From Chloroflexota bacterium (lineage in GTDB: Bacteria; Chloroflexota; Limnocylindria; Limnocylindrales; CSP1-4): DNA of 8,248 nucleotides. The DNA is taken from positions 1 to 8,248 of the forward strand of contig JAKAMV010000410.1 of assembly GCA_021812735.1 (NCBI GenBank), read 5' to 3'. The translations under genes and the position numbers were made by a program. The notes beneath the pieces were generated by a model. The model searched no databases and was not told the origin of the DNA. It saw only the letters and a list, made by a program, of their open reading frames with translations. Shown here piece after piece: positions 1 through 5,838 of this stretch. The first letter of the stretch is position 1. Every line of letters begins with the position of its first letter.

Positions 1-2621
1 AGCGCCATCGCGTCCTCGAGGGCCTCGTCGCGGAGCGGGGCGAGCTCTCCGGCCGGCCAGCCGGAGAGGTGCACGGAGTCGGGCGCGGCCGCGTCCACGG
101 CGGCGACCAGGTTCCCGTACATGGATTCGGCGAGGAACGGCAGGACCGGCGCGATCATCCTGGCCAGCGCCACCAGCGCCTGGTGGAGCGTGGCGAACGC
201 CCCGTCGCGCTCGGCCCCGGACGAACGCGACATCCGACGCCGGGAGAGGCGGAGGTGCCAGGTCGACAGGTCGTCGATGAAGGCGGAGAGGAGCCGGGTC
301 GCAGCCTCCGCGTCGAAGTCCCGCAGCCGGGCCTCCACGGCAGCGGCCGTCGCGGCGGCGCGGGACAGGATCCAGCGGTCGAGCGGCGGGCGGTCGGCCA
401 CCGCAGGCGCGCCGCTCGCCGGCGTCCAGCCGGCGAGGCGTGCATAGGTCACGAAGAACGCGTAGACGTTCCACAGGACCAGCAGGCCACGCCGGGCCTC
501 GTCGGCCGCGTGCCAGCCGAACAGGATGTTGTCGTCCGGCCGGGCGGACGCGTACATCCAGCGCATGACGTCCACGCCCATGCGCTCGGCCGCCTCGTCG
601 AACTCGATGGCGTTGCCCCAGCTCTTGTGCATGGGCCGGCCGTCCTCGCCGAACAGCGTGGCGTAGCCGAACAGCGACTTGAAGGGCGGCTCGCCGCGCA
701 GCACCGTGCTCATCGCGAGCATCGAGTAGAACCAGTTCCGGAACTGGCCGGGGAAGCTCTCCGTGACGAAGTCGGCCGGGAACCAGCGGCTCCAGTACTC
801 GGGGTCCTCGCGGAAGTGGATCGTGGAGAACGGCACGATCCCCGCGTCGAGCCACGGATTGCCCACGTCGGCGATGCGCGAGACCGGCTCGCCGCAGCCG
901 GGGCAGGCGATCTTCACCGCGTCCACGTAGGGGCGGTGCGGCGTGTGGCCCTCGAGCTGTTCCCAGCCCTCGATCGCGCGCTGCCTGAGCTCCTCGCGCC
1001 CGCTCATGACGTCGAACGTGCCGCACGCCTGGCAGTGGTAGATCGGCAGCGCCAGGCCGTAGTAGCGCTTCTTGGAGATCATCCAGTCGCGCATGTTGAG
1101 CAGCCAGTCGATCTCGCGGTCGTGCCCGAAGGCCGGGAACCACCTGATCTGGTCGACGACCTCCATGATCTGGTAGCGGAGGCTCGCGTCGACCTGGTCG
1201 CGGGTGAGCGTCTCGCGCGGCTGGTCGTAGACCGCGCCCATGCTGATGTACCACTCGTCCACGAGCCGGAACAGCAGCGGCGTGCCGCACCGCCAGCAGT
1301 GCGGGTAGCGGTGGGCGTAGGGCTCGAGGTGGTAGAAGAAGCCGCGCTGCTCGAGGTCGTCGACCACCTCCTCGGCGACCTCCGGGCCGTCCTTGCCGGT
1401 CAGCCAGCCGAAGCCCCCGTAGTAGCGGCCGTCCTCGTCGATGGGCCCGATGATCGGGAGGCGGGCCGACACCCCGAGCTGGTAGTCCTCCGCGCCGCAG
1501 CCGGGCGCGATGTGGACGATGCCCGTGCCCTCCGCCTCGCCCACCTCGTCCCAGAGGACCACCCGGTGCTCGTAGCCGGCGTCGCTGAAGGCGGTGCGGA
1601 CCGCTGGAAGGTCATCGTACGGCCCGGTGTAGCGCCAGCCCTCGAGCGTCTTGCCGACGGTCTCCTCGAGTACGGTGAACGGACCGCGGAGCGCCTGCCT
1701 GAGGGTCCCCTTGGCCAGCCAGTACACGGCATCGCCCTGGCGGACCTTGGCGTAGACGAGATCCTCGCCCACGGCGGCGGCCACGTTCGCGGCCAGCGTC
1801 CAGGGCGTGGTGGTCCAGACGAGCAGCGCCTCGCCAGGACGGTCGGCGAGCGGCAGGCGGACGGTGAGGCCCGGGTCCTCGCGGTCCGCGTAGCCCTCGT
1901 TCATCTCCATCTGGGACAGGCCCGTGCCGCAGCGCGGGCACCACGGCATGGTGTCGTGGCCGCGGTAGACCCAGCCGCGCCGGTGGCACTCGGCCAGGAA
2001 ACCCCAGATCAGGTCGTTGTTCTCGTTGCTGAACGTGAAGTAGCTGCCGCCGACCTCGGGCATGCCCAAGCGGCCGATGAGCATCTCGACCGAGTCGGTG
2101 ACCGGCCCGTCCACGCCCTGGATCGTCGCCTGCTGCTGGGGGTCCCGGTCCATGAGGTCGCGCAGGCGCAGCAGCTCGGCCGGGTCGTTCCAGTCCATCC
2201 AGTAGCCGAGGCGAATGGACTGCTCGGTCTGCCGCGCCGCGTAGGTGAGGACGCGCTGCTTGCACAGGCGGACGAACTCGGCGATGCCGAACGCCTCGAT
2301 GTCGCGCTTGCTGCCGAAGCCCAGCGCCCGCTCCACGTTGACCTCGACCCACAGCCCCTGGCAGTCGAAGCCGTTCTGGAACCGCTGGTCCTCGCCCAGC
2401 ATGGCGTGGAACCGCTGGTAGAGGTCCTTGTACGTCCGGCCCCACGCGTGGTGCACGCCCATCGGGTTGTTGGCGGTGATCGGCCCGTCCAGGAAACTCC
2501 AGCGCGGGCCGCCCGCGTTCTGCGCGCGCAGGCGTGCGAACGTCTTGCGCTCGGCCCACTCACGGAGCAGCTCGTGCTCCTGGGCGACGAAGTCGGGACG
2601 GGCGGAGACGGGTCGGAACAT
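1..2621 (-). CDS. ileS: Isoleucyl-tRNA synthetase, C-terminus cut by window edge
   Basis: Class I aminoacyl-tRNA synthetase that charges tRNA-Ile with isoleucine in the cytoplasm. The minus frame is open from the ATG at 2619-2621 to the window edge: 873 codons of a protein usually about 1,000-1,080 residues in this branch, so part of the C-terminal tail is missing. The HIGH-type motif is NNPMGVHHAWGRTYKD (residues 51-66). The CP1 editing domain is marked by WTTTPW (269-274) and HIAPGCG (about 370-376). The KMSKS position reads MHKSW (664-668) in RPMHKSWGNAIEF. An alpha-helical anticodon-binding domain follows from about residue 740. Four CxxC pairs (228/231, 442/445, 530/533, 573/576) suggest two zinc sites. 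The HHAWG form resembles the eukaryote-like IleRS type rather than the E. coli type. The start is supported by the typical N-terminal sequence FRPVSARPDFVAQEHELL and a GAGG four bases upstream. It is transcribed divergently from the LCP gene. Family identity is certain; subtype is inferred. Confidence 0.96.
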   Translation of the reverse strand, partial: MFRPVSARPDFVAQEHELLREWAERKTFARLRAQNAGGPRWSFLDGPITANNPMGVHHAWGRTYKDLYQRFHAMLGEDQRFQNGFDCQGLWVEVNVERALGFGSKRDIEAFGIAEFVRLCKQRVLTYAARQTEQSIRLGYWMDWNDPAELLRLRDLMDRDPQQQATIQGVDGPVTDSVEMLIGRLGMPEVGGSYFTFSNENNDLIWGFLAECHRRGWVYRGHDTMPWCPRCGTGLSQMEMNEGYADREDPGLTVRLPLADRPGEALLVWTTTPWTLAANVAAAVGEDLVYAKVRQGDAVYWLAKGTLRQALRGPFTVLEETVGKTLEGWRYTGPYDDLPAVRTAFSDAGYEHRVVLWDEVGEAEGTGIVHIAPGCGAEDYQLGVSARLPIIGPIDEDGRYYGGFGWLTGKDGPEVAEEVVDDLEQRGFFYHLEPYAHRYPHCWRCGTPLLFRLVDEWYISMGAVYDQPRETLTRDQVDASLRYQIMEVVDQIRWFPAFGHDREIDWLLNMRDWMISKKRYYGLALPIYHCQACGTFDVMSGREELRQRAIEGWEQLEGHTPHRPYVDAVKIACPGCGEPVSRIADVGNPWLDAGIVPFSTIHFREDPEYWSRWFPADFVTESFPGQFRNWFYSMLAMSTVLRGEPPFKSLFGYATLFGEDGRPMHKSWGNAIEFDEAAERMGVDVMRWMYASARPDDNILFGWHAADEARRGLLVLWNVYAFFVTYARLAGWTPASGAPAVADRPPLDRWILSRAAATAAAVEARLRDFDAEAATRLLSAFIDDLSTWHLRLSRRRMSRSSGAERDGAFATLHQALVALARMIAPVLPFLAESMYGNLVAAVDAAAPDSVHLSGWPAGELAPLRDEALEDAMA

Positions 2622-2674
2622 CGGGCCTCGTGGATCGCGGAGGCGGCTCCCTCAGTTGGCCGCACCGGGCCACC

Positions 2675-2680
2675 AGTCTA
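2675..2680 (-). promoter_or_regulatory. Possible -10 box for ileS
   Basis: On the minus strand this reads TAGACT, which fits the TANNNT form of a sigma-70-type -10 element, 53 bases upstream of the ileS ATG. It would give a leader of roughly 45-50 bases. No matching -35 element is evident in the GC-rich sequence upstream, so this is only a candidate. Confidence 0.3.
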
Positions 2681-2710
2681 CGGAACGTCGCGCCCTCATG
2701 CGGCGGGGCG

Positions 2711-2726
2711 GCGCCCGATCGGGCGC
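2711..2726. repeat. Perfect 16-base palindrome, candidate operator
   Basis: GCGCCCGATCGGGCGC is its own reverse complement over all 16 bases, centred between 2718 and 2719. It lies in the gap between divergent genes, 90 bases from the ileS start and 81 bases from the LCP start. Such a site could bind a dimeric regulator acting on one or both promoters. In very GC-rich DNA a palindrome of this length can also arise by composition, so function is unproven. Confidence 0.45.
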
Positions 2727-2793
2727 GTGGGGCCGACGCGACGGTCACGATCGCTGCGTGAACGCGTCGTCCACCCCGATCACGCGCTCGGCG

Positions 2794-2799
2794 TATGAT
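2794..2799 (+). promoter_or_regulatory. -10 box of the LCP gene, probably giving a leaderless mRNA
   Basis: TATGAT is a near-consensus -10 hexamer standing out in GC-rich surroundings. Only eight bases (CCGCCGCG) separate it from the ATG at 2808. Transcription normally begins about 6-8 bases after a -10 box, which puts the first transcribed base at or next to the start codon. There is no purine-rich Shine-Dalgarno in those bases, which agrees with leaderless translation. No clear -35 element is seen. Confidence 0.65.
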
Positions 2800-2807
2800 C
2801 CGCCGCG

Positions 2808-4667
2808 ATGTCCACGCCGTCGCGACCTCCGCGTGCCCCGCGCGCGCGATCCGCCTTCGGGGCGGCCTTCCTGTCCCTGATCTTCCCCGGGCTGGGGCAC
2901 GCCTATGCGGGGGCCTGGGGTCGGGCACTGGGCTTCGCAGCCGTGCCCGTGCTCGCGCTCGCGGCGATCGCCGGCATCGCGCTGCACGGCGACAAGTTCA
3001 CGTTCCTCGCCCTGTTCGCCAGTCCCGACGTCCTCAACAACCTCCTCATCGTCAACATCGTGGTGTTCCTGTACCGCGCCGCCGCCGCGGCCGACGCCTG
3101 GAATGTCGCACGGTTCCTCAACTCGGCTGACCGCTCCGGCGATGGGCGCCTGGGCCGCGCCCGGATCGCCCTCAACCCGCTGTCGGCAGCCGGGCTCGCC
3201 GCCGTGGTGCTGGTCATCGCCGGCGCCCATGTGGCCGTCTGGCGCTACGACACGCTGGCCCTGTCCGTAGTGAACTGCCTCAACCCGGACACAGCTGACG
3301 CCAGCTGCGACTCGGGAACGGCCAACGCGACGCCCAACCCGTCCGATGTCGTCCCGACGGGCTCAGGGCTCGGCAGCGGGGCGCCTGGCGCCGCCACGGA
3401 CTCCCCGATCCCCACCCCCATGGGGACCAGCGCGGGGAACACCACGGCACCCACGCTGCCGCCCTGGGACGGCACGAGCCGGTTGAACATCCTCCTGGTC
3501 GGCACCGACCAGCGGACCGAGAACCAGGCGACGTTCAACACCGACACGATGATCGTCGTCTCGATCGATCCCAAGACCAAGCAGGTCGCCATGCTCCAGC
3601 TGCCGCGCGACACGGCGGGGGTGCCGGTACCGGCGGTCGCGCAGGGGGTCTGGGGCTCGACGTACAACGCCAAGATCAACTCCTGGTTCGCGGCGAACCA
3701 GAACCTCTCGATGTGGCCCGGCAAGACCACGACCGCCCGTGGATTCGCCGCTCTCAAGTCGATCCTCGGCAGCCTCTTCGGGATCACCATCCAGTACTAC
3801 GTCAAGGTCGACTTCGCCGGCTTCGTGCAGGCGGTGGACACGCTGGGCGGCGTGAACGTGAACGTGCAGATCCCGGTGGCCGAGGATGACTTCCCGCTCA
3901 CCGACCAGATCAAGACGCGGGTGTACATCCCGGCCGGGCCGCAGGAGATGGACGGCCAGCAGGCGCTCGTGTACGCCCGCTCGCGCCACGGCTCCAACGA
4001 CTTCGACCGCGGGCACCGCCAGCAGCGGCTCATCCTGTCCGTCAAGGACGAGCTGGACCCGCAGACGGTGTTCCAGAACCTGACCGGCCTGGTCGCGGCG
4101 CTGCGGCACACCTTCCAGACGGACATCCCGGTGAACGACGCGCAGACGATGGGGCAGCTGCTCCAGCTCGCATCGCAGATCGACACCAAGAGCATCCGCT
4201 CCTACGTGTTCTCGCCTCCCTACTTCGCCACCGACATGTACCCCCTCACCGGCGGCAAGGACGGCCGGGTGCTGATCAACACGGCCCGCGTCCAGTCCGC
4301 GGTCAAGCAGGCGTTCAGCATCAGCCCGTCACTGCTGGCGCTGCGGGACACCCTCAGCGGCGAGGGCGCCCAGGTCTGGGTGCAGGACGGCAAGAACGGC
4401 ATGGGGCTGGCCGGCAACAACGCCCAGTACCTGGACTACTTCGGGATCGACGCATCCGCGCCGACCGCGCTCGCCCCGCAGACGCCGCAGCAGACGACGA
4501 TCACCGTGTACAACGGCGCCGAGGGCCGTCTGTCGGCCACGATCAAGTACCTCCAGAACCTCTACCACGTCAGCGCGACCATGGCTGCCAACCCGAGCGT
4601 GAAGGCGGACATCGTGATCGTCATCGGGCGCGACGGGCGGAATCTCGCGATCCCAAGCGTCGGTTGA
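2808..4667 (+). CDS. LytR-CpsA-Psr (LCP) family protein with multi-pass N-terminus and LytR_C domain
   Basis: LCP proteins act outside the membrane and transfer lipid-linked glycopolymers onto the cell wall or other acceptors. This 619-residue protein has a short basic N-terminus, then FLSLIFPGLGHAYAG (21-35) and hydrophobic stretches at about 21-59, 66-90 and 125-150, so it probably crosses the membrane several times where classical LCP proteins cross once. A Pro/Thr/Ser/Gly-rich linker spans about 160-222. The LCP catalytic domain (about 226-415) shows NILLVGTD (227-234), NTDTMIV (244-250), LQLPRDT (263-269) and the signature YARSRHGSNDFDRGHRQQR (389-407), with the Arg and Asp residues that bind the pyrophosphate substrate. 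The C-terminal LytR_C domain spans about 521-608 and ends DIVIVIGRD. The start is set by the adjacent TATGAT box. The gene stands alone, divergent from ileS and convergent with ilvE. The acceptor and glycopolymer are unknown. Confidence 0.93.
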   Translation: MSTPSRPPRAPRARSAFGAAFLSLIFPGLGHAYAGAWGRALGFAAVPVLALAAIAGIALHGDKFTFLALFASPDVLNNLLIVNIVVFLYRAAAAADAWNVARFLNSADRSGDGRLGRARIALNPLSAAGLAAVVLVIAGAHVAVWRYDTLALSVVNCLNPDTADASCDSGTANATPNPSDVVPTGSGLGSGAPGAATDSPIPTPMGTSAGNTTAPTLPPWDGTSRLNILLVGTDQRTENQATFNTDTMIVVSIDPKTKQVAMLQLPRDTAGVPVPAVAQGVWGSTYNAKINSWFAANQNLSMWPGKTTTARGFAALKSILGSLFGITIQYYVKVDFAGFVQAVDTLGGVNVNVQIPVAEDDFPLTDQIKTRVYIPAGPQEMDGQQALVYARSRHGSNDFDRGHRQQRLILSVKDELDPQTVFQNLTGLVAALRHTFQTDIPVNDAQTMGQLLQLASQIDTKSIRSYVFSPPYFATDMYPLTGGKDGRVLINTARVQSAVKQAFSISPSLLALRDTLSGEGAQVWVQDGKNGMGLAGNNAQYLDYFGIDASAPTALAPQTPQQTTITVYNGAEGRLSATIKYLQNLYHVSATMAANPSVKADIVIVIGRDGRNLAIPSVG

Positions 4668-4671
4668 CCGA

Positions 4672-4687
4672 GCCGCCCTCGGGCGGC
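4672..4687. terminator. First hairpin of a convergent terminator pair
   Basis: GCCGCC and GGCGGC form a 6-bp stem around the tetraloop CTCG (4678-4681), five bases after the LCP stop codon. A CUCG-type loop closed by G-C pairs is stable in RNA. It has no U-tract, so alone it is a weak intrinsic terminator. Its arms can also pair with those of the next hairpin. Confidence 0.45.
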
Positions 4688-4701
4688 CTGGCGGGAACAG
4701 C

Positions 4702-4726
4702 GAAGGGGCGGTCGAGCCGCCCCTTC
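4702..4726. terminator. Strong hairpin, probable bidirectional terminator
   Basis: GAAGGGGCGG (4702-4711) pairs perfectly over 10 bp with CCGCCCCTTC (4717-4726) around a 5-base loop, TCGAG. It sits between convergent genes and reads as an equally good stem on both strands, which suits a shared terminator for the LCP gene and ilvE. The following bases are only moderately T-containing (CGTGTCTCC on plus), as is common in high-GC genomes that lack long U-tracts. Confidence 0.65.
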
Positions 4727-4742
4727 CGTGTCTCCGGCAGGC

Positions 4743-4788
4743 GTAGCGCTGGCCGTGGATCACACGCCGCGCCAGCGCGCTGCGCTAC
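4743..4788 (-). repeat. Imperfect inverted repeat overlapping the ilvE stop
   Basis: GTAGCGC (4743-4749) is complementary to GCGCTAC (4782-4788), and TGG (4750-4752) continues the stem with CCA (4772-4774) across a 7-base bulge. An alternative register pairs GCGCTGG (4746-4752) with CCAGCGC (4772-4778). It covers the ilvE stop codon and could be a 3' end structure of the ilvE message. The large loop and missing U-tract make this tentative. Confidence 0.3.
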
Positions 4789-5741
4789 CCGATCGGGGTG
4801 AGCCAGCTCCTGTACTGGGGCAGGTTCCCGCGCACCGCGCCGAAGTACGTCTCGCTGATCTTGCGGGCGACCGGGCCGATGACCCCGCTGCCCACCGGCC
4901 GGTGGTCGACGCCCACCACCGCGCTCACCTGGACGCCGGTCCCGCACAGGAAGACCTCGTCGCAGACGTACAGCTCCGAGCGGTCGATCGAGCGGACCTC
5001 CGTCGGGATGCCGAGGTCCGCGGCGAGGGCCAGGATCGCCTTGCGGGTGACGCCCTCGAGGATGTCGTCCGAGACCGGCGGGGTGATCAGCGTGCCGCCC
5101 CGGACGATGAACAGGTTGGCCGCCGACGCCTCGGACGCGTGGCCGCTGGGCGTGAGGACCAGCGCCTCGTCGTAGCCGTTGAGCTCCGCCTCGGACTTCT
5201 GGAAGGCCATGTTCACGTAGCCGCCGACGATCTTTCCCCGTGCCGGCAGCGCCTCGTCGGCGTTGCGGCGCCAGGACGAGGTCATGATCCGGATGCCCTT
5301 CTCCACGTCCACGTAGTTGCCGAACGGCGTGGCGAGCACGTACAGCTCGTGGTCGAGGTGGTGGAGCTTGACGCCGATCGCGCGGGTGCTCTTGTAGAAC
5401 GACGGCCGGACGTAGGCGTCCTCGCGGAACCCGTTGCGCCGGACGGTCTCCACGACGATCTCGAACAGCTCGTCCGGCGACGGGAGGTTCTCCATGAGGA
5501 GCATCTTGGCGCTGTTGCGGATGCGCTCGACGTGCTCGCGGATGAACAGGCCGTAGAGCTGACCGTGCTCGGCGTTCCAGTAGGCGCGGATGCCCTCGAA
5601 CGTGGCGGTGCCGTACATGAACGCGTGGGTCATGATGCTGACCCTCGCGTCCTTGAGGGCCACGTAGTCGCCCTCGAAGTAGGTGATGAGCTCGTCGAGC
5701 GGGCGGGGCTGCGGGGCGGCGGACGGCTGCTGGGTGAGCAT
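4785..5741 (-). CDS. ilvE: Branched-chain amino acid aminotransferase (fold type IV)
   Basis: This PLP enzyme catalyses the reversible transamination of leucine, isoleucine and valine with 2-oxoglutarate in the cytoplasm, the last step of their synthesis. The 318-residue length is typical. The N-terminal part shows FEGDYVALKDARVSIMTHA (22-40) and YGTATFEGIRAY (43-54). The catalytic lysine is K170 in ARGKIVGGYVNMAF. SEASAANLF (203-211) carries the conserved Glu204, and LEGVTRKAI (228-236) and LCGTGVQVSAV (265-275) bind the PLP phosphate and cofactor. The usual SEGSAEN form is SEASAAN here, a small deviation. The ATG at 5739-5741 is chosen because GGAG stands seven bases upstream. It has 97 bases of its own upstream DNA with a candidate promoter, so it need not depend on the transporter genes upstream. 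D-amino-acid transaminase and aminodeoxychorismate lyase share the fold, but the motif set fits IlvE best. Confidence 0.94.
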   Translation of the reverse strand: MLTQQPSAAPQPRPLDELITYFEGDYVALKDARVSIMTHAFMYGTATFEGIRAYWNAEHGQLYGLFIREHVERIRNSAKMLLMENLPSPDELFEIVVETVRRNGFREDAYVRPSFYKSTRAIGVKLHHLDHELYVLATPFGNYVDVEKGIRIMTSSWRRNADEALPARGKIVGGYVNMAFQKSEAELNGYDEALVLTPSGHASEASAANLFIVRGGTLITPPVSDDILEGVTRKAILALAADLGIPTEVRSIDRSELYVCDEVFLCGTGVQVSAVVGVDHRPVGSGVIGPVARKISETYFGAVRGNLPQYRSWLTPIG

Positions 5742-5748
5742 CTGCTGG

Positions 5749-5752
5749 CTCC
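5749..5752 (-). promoter_or_regulatory. Shine-Dalgarno of ilvE
   Basis: On the minus strand GGAG stands seven bases (CCAGCAG) before the ATG. This is the clearest ribosome binding site in the window and fixes the ilvE start. It is one half of a 12-base dyad, CTCCACCTGGAG on the minus strand (5749-5760). Confidence 0.75.
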
Positions 5753-5783
5753 AGGTGGAGATGCGGCGCGGGGCCGCGCGGGG

Positions 5784-5802
5784 CTCAGGGTCGGTGCCTG
5801 AA
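5784..5802 (-). repeat. Inverted repeat at the predicted ilvE transcription start
   Basis: On the minus strand TTCAGG and CCTGAG flank CACCGAC, a 5-bp perfect stem plus one wobble pair. It begins at the last base of the putative -10 box and so covers the likely start of transcription. It may be an operator or a 5' hairpin. It is short enough to be chance. Confidence 0.3.
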
Positions 5803-5807
5803 CTCTA
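5802..5807 (-). promoter_or_regulatory. Possible -10 box for ilvE
   Basis: The minus strand reads TAGAGT, matching TANNNT, 60 bases upstream of the ilvE ATG and 31 bases beyond the stop of the upstream transporter gene. It is the only A/T-rich hexamer in this gap. No good -35 element is seen at the expected distance. The predicted leader is about 50-55 bases. Confidence 0.4.
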
Positions 5808-5838
5808 GCACGCGGGTGCGGGGGCTCCCGACTCCGCC

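Larger units (their letters stand above)
2622..2807. other. Divergent intergenic region between ileS and the LCP gene
   Basis: This 186-base gap separates two divergently transcribed genes and must hold both promoters. It contains a perfect 16-base palindrome (2711-2726), a TATGAT box for the rightward gene, a TAGACT box that could serve ileS, and a small inverted repeat TGGCC / GGCCA (2657-2661 with 2668-2672). Open frames crossing it in either direction look like extensions or shadows of neighbouring genes. I looked for a T-box leader ahead of ileS and saw no convincing T-box core. Confidence 0.7.
4668..4784. other. Convergent intergenic region
   Basis: This short gap separates the stop codon of the LCP gene from the stop codon of ilvE on the other strand. 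It holds two compact GC-rich hairpins near the LCP side and a looser inverted repeat running into the ilvE stop codon. No gene is seen in it. Confidence 0.75.

Noticed and set aside
2622..2700. A T-box riboswitch ahead of ileS, suggested by GGTGGCCCGGTGCGGCC on the minus strand
   Set aside because: Many ileS genes carry a T-box, and the GGTGG stretch looked promising. However, the T-box core (TGGNACCGCG-like) is absent, the space is short, and no specifier stem could be drawn.
69..2798. A 909-codon open frame on the plus strand
   Set aside because: It lies antisense to ileS almost end to end. Its translation is His/Val/Arg/Asp-rich with no domain and mirrors the codon bias of the minus-strand gene. 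The minus strand gives all the IleRS motifs, so this is a GC-bias shadow.
2560..2928. Minus-strand frames reading from the LCP gene back through the ileS leader (2560-2928 and 2745-3230)
   Set aside because: They overlap the start of the LCP gene antisense and the ileS N-terminus out of phase. Their Arg/Pro-rich translations show no domain.
4728..5801. A 357-codon plus-strand frame across ilvE
   Set aside because: It is an antisense shadow. The minus-strand product has the complete set of aminotransferase motifs and a Shine-Dalgarno, whereas this frame has none.
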